DNA of 64,000 nucleotides from Candidatus Lernaella stagnicola (GTDB lineage: Bacteria; Lernaellota; Lernaellaia; Lernaellales; Lernaellaceae). The stretch covers positions 1 through 64,000 of the forward strand of contig JAVCCK010000019.1 of the NCBI GenBank assembly GCA_030765525.1, written 5' to 3'. Positions within the stretch are counted from its first letter, which is position 1. Each line of letters begins with the position of its first letter. The position numbers and the translations under genes are program-made. A model generated the notes under the pieces. That model searched no databases, had not been told where the DNA came from, and saw nothing but the letters and a program-made list of their open reading frames with translations. Below are positions 6,998-15,415 of this stretch, piece by piece.

Positions 6998-8941
6998 CTG
7001 AAGACTGCAACGCCCTTCCACCATCGTCGGAGATGGCTTCTGTGGGGATTCGTCGCCGTGGCGCTCATGGTTGCTTCTTCGTTCTGGTTGATCTCGTGCG
7101 ATTACTTCTTGTACGAATCCTCCCAGCCGCCCTATTACGAAACCTACACCGTGACCGGCACGTCCTACGAACGCGGATTTCAGCACGGTGAACATTTCGC
7201 AAGCAAAATCCGTTCGATGTACACGCGCTTGCTGTCAACATCGATATTTCCCTACCTGAACCGCGAGCGGGCCGACGTGGCCAGCGTGATGCTTCGGTAT
7301 CAGGACGAGGAAATTTACGGCGACGGCAAGTTCTCCTATCAGATGATGCTCGAATCCGGATGGGACCTGTTGGAGTACATCCCCGACGAATACATCGAAG
7401 AAATGCAGGGCATCGCCGACGGCGCCAACCTGCCCTTCGAACAGATACTCGTCATGAATACCTTCTTCGACACGTTGATGGGGTTCCGTTCGATCACCTT
7501 CTTCATCAAGCTGCAGCAGTCCCCCTCACTACTCAGTGTGGAAGTTGTCGGCACCGACAGTGACGGCTGCGATAATGATGGCGACGGCGAGATCGACGAA
7601 ACGCATGAAGGCTTGATGGATCCCTACGAACCACACTCATTCGCCGCCATGGTCGAAATCCCCACCGATGCCGTTTTCCGCTTCGTCATCGACGACGACC
7701 GACCCGGCGTCGACGCGGAATCCGTTCGCGTTCAATACGGCGAAACCGTCTATACCACCGACGACTCCAACATCGAAGTCGTGCCCTACGCGCGCGACGG
7801 CAAAACCGTCATGGCGACTTTCACGCCGCCCGGTGACATGGAGCCCGGAACTGCCATCTCGCTGATGCTGCAAGCGACCGACCTGCAAAAGTTCGTCCGC
7901 ACGCCGCCGCACCATCCGCGGTCGATGCGCGACGAGCGCCTCACCTTCACTACTGCCGGCTACGGCAAAATGCCTTGGCAGGTGCCCAACCAAGGTGTGG
8001 ACGACGGCCGTTCGCAACCGCCCGCCTTGGGCTTTGCGGTGCGTGGCTCTGCCACGAAAAACGATGAAATGATTCTCGCCCACAACTTCGCGATGCTCGA
8101 TAGCGACATCGCCCACAAGCACCCGGTGCTCATCATGCACGTGCCCGACAACGGCCGCGCTTTCGTGGCCGCGGGCTATCCGGGCATCGTGTGGGGCTTC
8201 TCCGGCATGAACGAAGACGGCCTCTCCTACCTCTACAACTCCTCCGATACGCTCAGCAACTCGTTCACCGCCTCCTTCAATGAAGGCTTGATTTTCGGTC
8301 GCTTGAAACCGGCCGGCGTACCCATTGGCATCATGGGCCGCGAAATGCTGCGCACCTCCGAGAACGTCGAGGACGCCGTGGATTACTTGTCGGACAAAAT
8401 GCCGACCTTCGGCTGGAACTTCTTGCTCGCCGATGCGCAGGGCCAGTTCTCCGTGGTGGAAACGGAGGGCAATATCACCGATAAACCCGAGGGCGGCGTT
8501 TTCGCCTACGGAGCGGACCCGAACGATCCCGCCAACCTCGACCAGTACGGACAAATGCTGGCCAGCGTCGGCCCCGACGACTTGTTCACCACCTCGCACT
8601 TCCAGAAAAACCTCGACGAGATCGGCTACTCGGTGATCAATTTCACGATCCAGTCCCAGCGCTATTGGAGCAGCTTCTACCTGCGCTCGGTGCGCGCGTT
8701 CTGGAATCTCGCCGACGCTCTCGATGAAAATTACGGCGATATCGACGCAGAGCGCGCCAAGCAGCTTCTCGCCCTCCGTTTTCTCGAAGATCAACGCGAC
8801 GGCATGTTCTCGGTCGTCATGGAACCCGATAGCCTGCGCGTGCACGTCGCCGCCGGCCGTGTCCCCTGCACCACCGCCGGGTTCAAGGAGTTCAATTTCG
8901 GCGAGGAACTAGCCGAAATACGGAAAGGAACCAAACCATGA
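6998..8941 (+). CDS. C45-like Ntn-hydrolase lipoprotein with an inserted domain and no evident nucleophile Cys
   Basis: The start is probably CTG at 6998: AGAGAGGAG lies 7 nt upstream, and the resulting N-terminus (MKTATPFHHRRRWLLW) plus LISC gives a complete lipoprotein signal with Cys34. The first conventional start, GTG 7058, would cut off the charged part of the signal. Residues 52-64 (GTSYERGFQHG) and 133-154 (MQGIADGANLPFEQILVMN) match the opening of peptidase C45 / acyl-CoA:6-APA acyltransferase-like proteins. The family's CTSFAV nucleophile site should come next. Instead a domain of about 160 residues (about 175-335) is inserted, with a MopE-like acidic metal motif (DGCDNDGDGEIDE) and an Ig-like strand pattern. 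The matching site then reads PALGFAV. The rest of the fold (AGYPGIVWGFSGMNEDGLS) is present. It overlaps the next gene by ATGA. Confidence 0.7.
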   Translation: MKTATPFHHRRRWLLWGFVAVALMVASSFWLISCDYFLYESSQPPYYETYTVTGTSYERGFQHGEHFASKIRSMYTRLLSTSIFPYLNRERADVASVMLRYQDEEIYGDGKFSYQMMLESGWDLLEYIPDEYIEEMQGIADGANLPFEQILVMNTFFDTLMGFRSITFFIKLQQSPSLLSVEVVGTDSDGCDNDGDGEIDETHEGLMDPYEPHSFAAMVEIPTDAVFRFVIDDDRPGVDAESVRVQYGETVYTTDDSNIEVVPYARDGKTVMATFTPPGDMEPGTAISLMLQATDLQKFVRTPPHHPRSMRDERLTFTTAGYGKMPWQVPNQGVDDGRSQPPALGFAVRGSATKNDEMILAHNFAMLDSDIAHKHPVLIMHVPDNGRAFVAAGYPGIVWGFSGMNEDGLSYLYNSSDTLSNSFTASFNEGLIFGRLKPAGVPIGIMGREMLRTSENVEDAVDYLSDKMPTFGWNFLLADAQGQFSVVETEGNITDKPEGGVFAYGADPNDPANLDQYGQMLASVGPDDLFTTSHFQKNLDEIGYSVINFTIQSQRYWSSFYLRSVRAFWNLADALDENYGDIDAERAKQLLALRFLEDQRDGMFSVVMEPDSLRVHVAAGRVPCTTAGFKEFNFGEELAEIRKGTKP

Positions 8942-10149
8942 GGGCCGCGGGATTTGTCGCGGTCTTGTTGCTCCTTTGCCTGCCGCTGAATGCGGCCGCC
9001 GGGTTTACCGAAACCTTGCCGAAAAGCACGTGGATGCTTGACGTCTTCTATTTCATCTCCGTGGTCGAGGACAAATGGAATAAGGATGGCGAATTGGTCC
9101 CGCTGATCGAGGAAATGGTGCGACACGAACCGGGCGCCGGCAAACAAGGTATCCTGAAACCCGCCGCGCACGCCGAACTGCAAATCCTCGGCTTCCTCGT
9201 TCAATACGGCATCACCGACACATGGTCGCTGGGCTTCGGCCTCCCGATCATGGTGGTCGCCGAAGTTGACCCCCGTTTCGGATGGGAGGAAGGTGACTAT
9301 CAGTGGAACCTCGGCCGCTCCTATACCGAAAGCGATTTCTGGGAGTGGGCCGGTTCCATGGGCCAGCCCAAGCCGGGGGCATGGCGCGGTAACGAATGGA
9401 CGCCCGGCGATATCCAGGTCGGTACGCGCTGGCGCTTCACCGACGGCTTCACGAGTTTCCGCCGCGCCGGTTGGGCCATGGCGCTGACCGGCCTCGTGGT
9501 CATCCCCACCGGCACACAACCCGAGCCGGAAGATGTTGTCACCTCCGGCACCACGTCCTGGGATCTGCATTCCAACGGCGATCTCGGCCTGCACTTCGGC
9601 GTCGATAAGTTCTTCCCGGACAAGCTCGACAGCCGCCTCGTGTTGGGCGTCGACCTTTTCCACGAGGTCTTTCTACCCAAAACCTACGAATCGCCCACCG
9701 GCGAAAAGAACCCGCTGATGCTCACGTACGCGCCCTACACCGGCAAGCACTACACGATCGACGGCGGCGACTGGACCGGTGCGTCGTTCCAAGTGGATGT
9801 TGTGCCCATCAGGGGGCCCGCGCTGGGCACGTGGTTGGTTAAGGGCGACGCGACCAAGGCCGAGGCGCTGCCGCCGCTGGTCACCCTCAGCTTTCGTTAC
9901 ACCTTCATCCAGTTGCAGCAATCCGACTGGGATTCCGAATCCGACGTCTGGGATTACGAACGCGAAGAGGAGTGGAAGCCCGGCTACAAGAACATGTTGT
10001 GGGGCCAAGCGACGCTCAGCCTTTTGCGTCTCGGCGTGCCGCTCATGCCTTACGTGAATTATCGCAACCTGACCTGGCTGCCAAGCAAATGTGCCCGCGC
10101 GCCGAACGTGTACGGCATGGGCACGCGCGTCCTGCTCAAATTCTGGTAA
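8938..10149 (+). CDS. Outer-membrane beta-barrel protein
   Basis: A 403-residue protein with a Sec signal peptide ending near residue 21 (LNAAAG). The mature chain has alternating amphipathic strands with aromatic girdles and ends GTRVLLKFW, the terminal aromatic beta-signal used by the BAM machinery. The pattern resembles MetA-pathway/transporter-type porins. Its ATG overlaps the stop of the C45-like gene (8938-8941), so the two products are probably made together and may work at the same membrane, for example by exporting the hydrolase substrate or product. A strong terminator follows, closing the unit. The transported compound is unknown. Confidence 0.75.
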   Translation: MRAAGFVAVLLLLCLPLNAAAGFTETLPKSTWMLDVFYFISVVEDKWNKDGELVPLIEEMVRHEPGAGKQGILKPAAHAELQILGFLVQYGITDTWSLGFGLPIMVVAEVDPRFGWEEGDYQWNLGRSYTESDFWEWAGSMGQPKPGAWRGNEWTPGDIQVGTRWRFTDGFTSFRRAGWAMALTGLVVIPTGTQPEPEDVVTSGTTSWDLHSNGDLGLHFGVDKFFPDKLDSRLVLGVDLFHEVFLPKTYESPTGEKNPLMLTYAPYTGKHYTIDGGDWTGASFQVDVVPIRGPALGTWLVKGDATKAEALPPLVTLSFRYTFIQLQQSDWDSESDVWDYEREEEWKPGYKNMLWGQATLSLLRLGVPLMPYVNYRNLTWLPSKCARAPNVYGMGTRVLLKFW

Positions 10150-10169
10150 GCCTCCGCGAGTGACCAACG

Positions 10170-10201
10170 GCCGTCGCCCTTGTGGCGGCGGCTTTTGTTT
10201 T
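10170..10201 (+). terminator. Rho-independent terminator
   Basis: A 9-bp stem GCCGTCGCC / GGCGGCGGC (one G-T pair) with a 5-nt loop is followed by TTTTGTTTT. It closes the C45-like/outer-membrane unit. Confidence 0.8.
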
Positions 10202-10272
10202 CCGGTACGGTTATCTTATTCGTACGGGTTGGCTCGGCACCAAACGCTGTCGACCCGCCGAAAGGGATAGCC

Positions 10273-11241
10273 ATGGGAAAAATTATTCTGTTCGGCAAAC
10301 GACTTCCGTCAATCGATGCCCAAAAAATCTCGCCGGAACCAGACTGGAAACAATGCGACCCCGCCTTCATCCGCAAAGCGCTGCGGCACGCGCTCCAACG
10401 CCCCAGCGGCGGGTGGTACGTAGTCGATGACGCCGTCGCGATCGGCACGCAACCCAAGTCGTACGAAATCGACGGGCGCGAACTCGTCGCCTTCCGCTGT
10501 AACGGTCGCATCGTCATCGGCCAAAACTCCTGCCCCCACCTCGGCGGGCCGCTGGCCGGCGGACGAATCCGCGACGGCAAGCTCGTCTGCCCGTGGCACG
10601 GCCTGGAAATCGACCCCGAAACCGGCCATGACCACTGGCAGGCGTTTCCCGTGTACGACGACGGCCTGCTCGTGTGGGTGCAGATGGGGTCGAAAGACGA
10701 GGCCACGCCCAAACCCATCCTGGCGCCGCGGCCCGACCCCAACCGCTCCATCGCCGCCATCATTCGCCGTGAAGCGGCCTGCGAGCCGGACGACGTTATC
10801 GCCAACCGCCTCGACCCCTGGCACGGTCACCACTACCATCCGCACACCTTCGCGTCGCTGGTTGTCACCGATGTCTCGATTGAAAGGCTCACGCTGCGAG
10901 TGGCGTATCGCGTCCTTGGCCCCTTCTGTGTAGAGGTCGACGCTACCTTCCATTCACCCGAACCCCGCACCATCGTGATGACCATCGTCGCCGGCGAAGG
11001 CCTCGGCTCGCTCGTCGAAACACACGCCACCCCCATCGCCCCCGGCCGCAGCGTCGTGACCGAAGCCACAATCGCCACATCCGAAAGACCGGAATTCCGC
11101 TTTGCCCTCAAAATGGGTTCGTTGATCCGACCGCTAATGAAAAAAGCCGCCCATCGCTTGTGGTTGGAGGACGCGGCGTATACCGAACGCGCTTACGCGC
11201 TGCGCACTAAGAGTCGGCGTTCGCGAAAAGACCGCGCCTAG
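10273..11241 (+). CDS. Rieske-type oxygenase protein next to the carotenoid desaturase/methylase
   Basis: Starts at ATG 10273 behind AAAGGG and encodes 322 residues. An N-terminal Rieske [2Fe-2S] domain has the ligands C87-x-H89 and C106-x2-H109 (CPH...CPWH). The C-terminal half has a His-rich LDPWHGHHYHPH segment (about residues 179-190) that could hold a mononuclear iron, as in ring-hydroxylating oxygenases. There is no signal peptide. In cyanobacteria the Rieske oxygenase CruH oxidises the aryl carotenoid made by CruE, a CrtU homologue. The convergent neighbour here is a CrtU/CruE-type enzyme, with 3' ends overlapping by 35 bp. A carotenoid-oxidising role is therefore a reasonable inference, though a plain electron-transfer partner of CrtU is also possible. 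Confidence 0.75.
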   Translation: MGKIILFGKRLPSIDAQKISPEPDWKQCDPAFIRKALRHALQRPSGGWYVVDDAVAIGTQPKSYEIDGRELVAFRCNGRIVIGQNSCPHLGGPLAGGRIRDGKLVCPWHGLEIDPETGHDHWQAFPVYDDGLLVWVQMGSKDEATPKPILAPRPDPNRSIAAIIRREAACEPDDVIANRLDPWHGHHYHPHTFASLVVTDVSIERLTLRVAYRVLGPFCVEVDATFHSPEPRTIVMTIVAGEGLGSLVETHATPIAPGRSVVTEATIATSERPEFRFALKMGSLIRPLMKKAAHRLWLEDAAYTERAYALRTKSRRSRKDRA

Positions 11242-12709
11242 AAATCGACCACACCGCCTCACCTCGCACGTCCCAGCTTGCGAGTAACCGGTTAGCCGCC
11301 ATAAAGCCCGACGCCGTCGCCCGCTCCATCAGCGCGCTCGGGATCGGCAGGCGCACGAAATCGCCCGCCAGCGCCAGCCCGTCGAAGGGTGTTTCCACGG
11401 TCGGCCGGGTCGCGTGACTGCCGGGGGCGAAGGCCGGGCAATCCTGTCGCAGCAGAAATCGTTCTTCCAGAATCGCGACCTTCTGGGTCTCCGGATACAG
11501 TTCGTGCAGGTATTCCAAAAACTCCGCTTTGATCGACGCCTCGTCGCGCTCATCGGGAACCGCATAAGCATGCAGTTCCACCACGGAACCGCCCGCACGC
11601 AAAGCCCACCGGCGACTTTCACCCTCGAACAACTCGAAAAGCGAGATGTTGTCGAGCAAGCCAAGTCCGGCTGTACCCACAAAAGGATGACGACCCGAAA
11701 TCGCGGGCTTGTCCAGCCACACACGCCACACCGCAAAGGGCAGCGTGAGTGCAAGGCCGTCCACCCGCGCGCGCCACTCCCCGTCATCCAGCGTCGGCGA
11801 CGCGGTGACAATTTCCTGCAGCGCCGACGCTGTCACGGCTAGTACGACGGCGTCGGCGTCGATGGCCGTGTCGTTTCCGGTCCCGACGCGCCACCCACCG
11901 TCTTCCCGCCGTGTGACCTCCGTTGCCGTCGTTTCGAGACGAATCTGCACGCCCAGCGACTGCAAATAACGCGCGAACGGCCGCCACAACGAATCGGAGA
12001 ACGCCTCGTTGAGCACGTCGAAAATCAAGCCTTCTTCGTTGCCGAGAAAGTAGAAGTGGAACATCATCAGCAGTTCGCCCGCCGACATGCGTTCTTCCGG
12101 ATTGAAAAACGAGTGCGAGAACACATCAAACAACATGCGTCGCGCCTGCAGCGGGAAATTCAGGGAGTCGAGGTACTCCCGCGCCGTGCCCGCGTCGAAC
12201 TTGCGATAAGTCGCAACCGGATCGTATTTCAGCATCTCCAACGCGGCCGTTCTGTTGGAACGCATCACGTCGCCGAAAGTCATGTGCGGCGTGCGCATCA
12301 CCAGACGCATCACATTCCATGGTGCCTTGCGCGGCAATTTCTCAAAGCTCTCCACCGAGCCGTCCGGCCCGAAAATTGGATAATCCGCCAGCGGCGTGAG
12401 GCTGCGCCCATCCGGATCAATGCGTTTGAGCAGTTCGCGTAAGTTGTAATACTGGCGAAAAAAGGCGTGAAAACCCCGCTCCATCTCGAAGGCTTCGCCG
12501 CTCGCCAAGCGGTCGGTCCAACCCCCTACCCGCCCACCGAGGTAGCCTTCCCGCTCGATCAACGTGACCGACGCGCCGCGCTCGGCCAGCACGACGGCCG
12601 CCGCCACGCCCGCCAAGCCGCCGCCTACCACGGCCGCATGTTTGCGTGGTTCAAGCCGTTCCTGCGATCCACTGGGTTGGGGAAAGCGTTGCGCGCGATT
12701 TTTCGCCAT
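11207..12709 (-). CDS. crtU: Carotene desaturase/methyltransferase (isorenieratene synthase type)
   Basis: A 500-residue FAD/NAD(P) Rossmann protein. The dinucleotide motif VVGGGLAG begins near residue 27, followed by LIEREGYLGGRVGGW and FHAFFRQYYNL, and later FSHSFFNPEERMSAGEL. These segments match CrtU/CruE enzymes, which turn the beta-ionone rings of beta-carotene into aromatic phi or chi rings by desaturation and methyl migration, giving isorenieratene-type pigments. AAGGAG lies 8 nt before the ATG. It is the last gene of a minus-strand run whose upstream members are two exported START-like proteins, only 16 bp away. No phytoene synthase, phytoene desaturase or lycopene cyclase lies in the window, so the precursor must be made elsewhere. 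Confidence 0.87.
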   Translation of the reverse strand: MAKNRAQRFPQPSGSQERLEPRKHAAVVGGGLAGVAAAVVLAERGASVTLIEREGYLGGRVGGWTDRLASGEAFEMERGFHAFFRQYYNLRELLKRIDPDGRSLTPLADYPIFGPDGSVESFEKLPRKAPWNVMRLVMRTPHMTFGDVMRSNRTAALEMLKYDPVATYRKFDAGTAREYLDSLNFPLQARRMLFDVFSHSFFNPEERMSAGELLMMFHFYFLGNEEGLIFDVLNEAFSDSLWRPFARYLQSLGVQIRLETTATEVTRREDGGWRVGTGNDTAIDADAVVLAVTASALQEIVTASPTLDDGEWRARVDGLALTLPFAVWRVWLDKPAISGRHPFVGTAGLGLLDNISLFELFEGESRRWALRAGGSVVELHAYAVPDERDEASIKAEFLEYLHELYPETQKVAILEERFLLRQDCPAFAPGSHATRPTVETPFDGLALAGDFVRLPIPSALMERATASGFMAANRLLASWDVRGEAVWSISRRGLFANADS

Positions 12710-12725
12710 CGTCTCGCTCCTTTTT

Positions 12726-13304
12726 TTATCCCGAGGGCGCGGCTTGACCGGATCGCCGCCATTCTTCTTCCACCAAGTTCTTGATACGCCCCATGACCTC
12801 TTCCATTTTGTTCCGATGAATCTGGTGTCCGATCTTCTTCCAGGCGTATCGCATGAACGCGCCTTGCGGCTCGATCACGGCCTCATGCACGAGCCGGGTT
12901 CCCGACGCCTTCGTTTCGGCAAGTAAAAAAGAAATGGTGCCGCGAAAAATCCCCTCGGTAATATCGGTGCGCATCTCGTGCGGCGCGTCCAGCGCCCTGA
13001 TCTCCACCAGCCACGACGGATCGGTCGGCAGCTTAATCGTAAAGTGAACCTGCATGCCGACCCGCGCTTCCTTGCCCCGTGGGAAACGGATCTTCAGCCG
13101 GTCGTCACGACTCCACTGAGCGATCTTGTCGCCCTCGGTCAGGTACGGAAACACGAATTCCGGAGGTGCAGCGATTTTGATCTCGTTTCGCGTCAAGGTT
13201 CGAACCTCCTTGGTCGCTCTTTTGCTCGTCTTATCCGACCAAGCCGAAACATTCGTCGCGCAGATGAACAAGATAAGGGTCACCATGAACGAACGGCTTG
13301 TCAC
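12726..13304 (-). CDS. Exported SRPBCC/START-like protein, copy 1
   Basis: I place the start at GTG 13304, with GAGGG just upstream that overlaps the stop of copy 2. The ORF also allows a start at 13334 inside copy 2. The resulting 192-residue protein begins with a signal segment (VTLILFICATNVSA), followed by a helix-grip fold typical of SRPBCC lipid-binding proteins: TRNEIKIAAPPEFVFPYL, then GTISFLLAETKASGTRLVHEA and a long C-terminal helix. It is a clear paralogue of the next gene. SRPBCC proteins bind hydrophobic ligands in a deep pocket. Periplasmic location and linkage to crtU suggest pigment or lipid carriage, which is inference. Confidence 0.75.
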   Translation of the reverse strand: MTSRSFMVTLILFICATNVSAWSDKTSKRATKEVRTLTRNEIKIAAPPEFVFPYLTEGDKIAQWSRDDRLKIRFPRGKEARVGMQVHFTIKLPTDPSWLVEIRALDAPHEMRTDITEGIFRGTISFLLAETKASGTRLVHEAVIEPQGAFMRYAWKKIGHQIHRNKMEEVMGRIKNLVEEEWRRSGQAAPSG

Positions 13305-13311
13305 GCTGCCC

Positions 13312-13917
13312 TCACTCGATCTCGTCCGCCACATCGTCCGTCACTCGAGCGCTGTAATCGGCCTCGACGATTTCCTTGATCTTCGCCATGAATGACTTCA
13401 TTTTCTGGCGATGCATGTGCTTGCCGAACATCTCCCACACGATCGTCGTGAGTGTTCCCACCGCTTTGATGCGCATCTCGTGCACGAAGCGCGTCCCCGC
13501 CTCGGTCGGTTCCAACAAGTAGGCGAAGTCGCCGCGCAAAACCCCGTCGACAAACTCCGTGCGCACTTCATGCGGCCGGTCGAGCTTGATGATCTCCATC
13601 ATGAACCAGGGGTCCGTCGGCGCCTCGATCGCCACCCGGATGTGCTTGCCGATCCGCGGTTCCAAACCATCGGGGAATGTCACCGAAACGGTGTCGTCCT
13701 TCTGCCAACGAGCAATTCGATCTTCATAAATCAGATACGGATACAAAAAGTCCGGCGGGACCTCGATGTCGATCTCCAGCTGGTACACGCCGTGGTCTTT
13801 ATGCGTCTTCACATCGCGGGATGACGGCTGCCGCGCCGTCGCGGTCGTCACCCATGCCAACGTCGTCAGCACAAGTAAAGCGATCCACTTCCTCGAATTC
13901 CCAGCGCCGAAAAGCAT
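13312..13917 (-). CDS. Exported SRPBCC/START-like protein, copy 2
   Basis: Starts at ATG 13917 with GGGGTGG 5 nt upstream (a GTG at 13926 is a less likely alternative); 201 residues. The signal peptide runs to about residue 29 (TTATARQ). The mature part shares the plan of copy 1: EVPPDFLYPYLIYEDRIARW, PTDPWFMMEIIKLDRPHEVRTE, AGTRFVHEM and a basic C-terminal helix. Two tandem diverged copies in one operon suggest a heterodimer or successive carriers. The upstream FadL-like gene is 63 bp away on the same strand, and crtU is downstream. No transporter ATPase is nearby. Confidence 0.78.
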   Translation of the reverse strand: MLFGAGNSRKWIALLVLTTLAWVTTATARQPSSRDVKTHKDHGVYQLEIDIEVPPDFLYPYLIYEDRIARWQKDDTVSVTFPDGLEPRIGKHIRVAIEAPTDPWFMMEIIKLDRPHEVRTEFVDGVLRGDFAYLLEPTEAGTRFVHEMRIKAVGTLTTIVWEMFGKHMHRQKMKSFMAKIKEIVEADYSARVTDDVADEIE

Positions 13918-13980
13918 ACAAGCCACCCCGCAAAAAACGCCGCTCTCCTAATCTCATCGCCGCTTTTCTATATCACCGAT

Positions 13981-15249
13981 TCAGTAACGCCACGTCATGG
14001 AAAGCGCGCCTCCCAAAACGTAGCCACTGCTGCGTAGCATTTGGCCGTCTTTCGTTCTTTTCTCCCGCGGCCATAGCAACAACGCCGGCACGGCTGCATC
14101 AAACGACAGCGGCGCGTCGAGCCACTTCGGCTCCACGCTAAAACCGGCCCCCGCCGCCACTCGGTGACGCGGGCTGTCCAGAATCGCGTAATCCTCGCTA
14201 CCCACCCGGTCGAAAGGCGATGGCTCGTAGGCATAGCCGGCGCGCACCTCCCATTCACCTCCCGGCCGATAACGCACCCCGACTCGCGGCACGAAGATAT
14301 CCCGCCCGGACAGGTCCGCCTCCCGGTGCGAGTTGTTACCGCGCCTCACCTCGTCGTCGAATTCCGCCCACAATTGCGCCTCGGCCTGTAACGTCGCGCT
14401 CACGATCGCGCCGGGCGCGATACCCACGGCGGCAACCCATTGATTCGGCGTAAACGAGTCTTTGAACTGCATGATCGTCGGGAACTCATCGATCACGGTG
14501 TCCCCGGCTTTCGGCGTCGTGAAACCAGTGACGGGGTTAACGACCGCCTGCACCTTGCCGCGCCACACCAGACCGACGACCACCGGTCGCGTTTTGAATT
14601 GAAGACTCACGAGCGGCGAAAAGGTCGGCGCACCGGTCAAGCGAATCTGCTCGTTTTCCGTCGACGAGGTAATCTGTACGTCCTGAATCAGGTTCACCTC
14701 CGCGCTATACGACATCAAATACCCGACACCCACATTCAACCACTCGAACACGCGCCCGCCCAAACTGTGCGCCAGCGCGAACGAACGAATTCCATAACGC
14801 TTGAATTGGCCCCGCGGCTCGTTCACTTCGTCGAAGGCGACAATGCGCGAGAAATTGTCGTCGACCAGCATGTTCATGCCCATGCCGACGGGAACATCCG
14901 GCTCAAACATCCGCCCCAGCGGCCAACCCAGCGACATCGAAAACACCTTGTTCGCCTCGGTGAAGTCGTACTCCTTCCCCGCCGGGCCGCCACGTAAGAA
15001 AGGCTGAGCGTAAATGTAACAAGGGGTCAAGGAATTGTGCGCCAGATCGGCTAGCGCCGCCGGATTATGAAACGCCGCGCCCGGCCCGGCCACACCCTCC
15101 GCCCGCGCCCCGGCCAAGGCAATATCCGCCGGCACAACTCCGTACATGAGTGCCAGATGCTCGTGACCCGCCTGTGGTGCGCCGACGGTTAGCAGCAACA
15201 GCAACAAGCACACGCCGCACGCCGTCGCCCAAAGTCGGAAGTGGCCCAA
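13981..15249 (-). CDS. OmpP1/FadL-like outer-membrane transport protein
   Basis: The start is TTG 15249, with GGGGA upstream; no ATG lies between it and the signal sequence. The 422-residue protein has a signal peptide ending at about residue 27 (APQAG). An N-terminal segment GARAEGVAGPGAAFHNPAAL follows, which is the FadL/OmpP1 hatch signature (NPA). The remainder is beta-barrel strands ending LSMTWRY. FadL proteins take long hydrophobic compounds across the outer membrane by lateral diffusion. As the first gene of the run leading to two SRPBCC proteins and crtU, it may move carotenoid-like or lipid molecules, though this is not shown by the sequence. Confidence 0.82.
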   Translation of the reverse strand: MGHFRLWATACGVCLLLLLLTVGAPQAGHEHLALMYGVVPADIALAGARAEGVAGPGAAFHNPAALADLAHNSLTPCYIYAQPFLRGGPAGKEYDFTEANKVFSMSLGWPLGRMFEPDVPVGMGMNMLVDDNFSRIVAFDEVNEPRGQFKRYGIRSFALAHSLGGRVFEWLNVGVGYLMSYSAEVNLIQDVQITSSTENEQIRLTGAPTFSPLVSLQFKTRPVVVGLVWRGKVQAVVNPVTGFTTPKAGDTVIDEFPTIMQFKDSFTPNQWVAAVGIAPGAIVSATLQAEAQLWAEFDDEVRRGNNSHREADLSGRDIFVPRVGVRYRPGGEWEVRAGYAYEPSPFDRVGSEDYAILDSPRHRVAAGAGFSVEPKWLDAPLSFDAAVPALLLWPREKRTKDGQMLRSSGYVLGGALSMTWRY

Positions 15250-15288
15250 TATGACGTCCCCAATGAAGTTATTTGAAATACAAATATA

Positions 15289-15317
15289 TCAATAAACGAC
15301 CCCGCGCACCATGTTAA
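15289..15317 (-). promoter_or_regulatory. Putative sigma-70 promoter of the FadL-SRPBCC-crtU run
   Basis: On the minus strand TTAACA, 17 bp, TATTGA lie in an A+T-rich stretch about 40 bp before the TTG start at 15249. The spacing is ideal but the -10 is weak. Confidence 0.35.
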
Positions 15318-15338
15318 TTTCGGCGACGCTCGTTTGGC

Positions 15339-15367
15339 TTGTCTTGCCGAGCGTGGGCTGATAATCT
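15339..15367 (+). promoter_or_regulatory. Possible promoter of the oligoendopeptidase gene
   Basis: TTGTCT, 17 bp, TAATCT stand about 48 bp before the ATG at 15416. It is divergent from the FadL promoter. Both boxes are imperfect. Confidence 0.25.
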
Positions 15368-15415
15368 GCGGCGCTTGATTGTTTTTTGAACAACATGAGG
15401 AAAGGGAACGCGACG

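Noticed and set aside
7637-8845. A 402-codon minus-strand open frame
   Set aside because: Opposite the C45-like gene. His/Arg/Val-rich composition and no ribosome site.
13918-13980. Terminator between the FadL-like and SRPBCC genes
   Set aside because: The GCGGCG motifs there are direct and not inverted repeats, so no stem can form.
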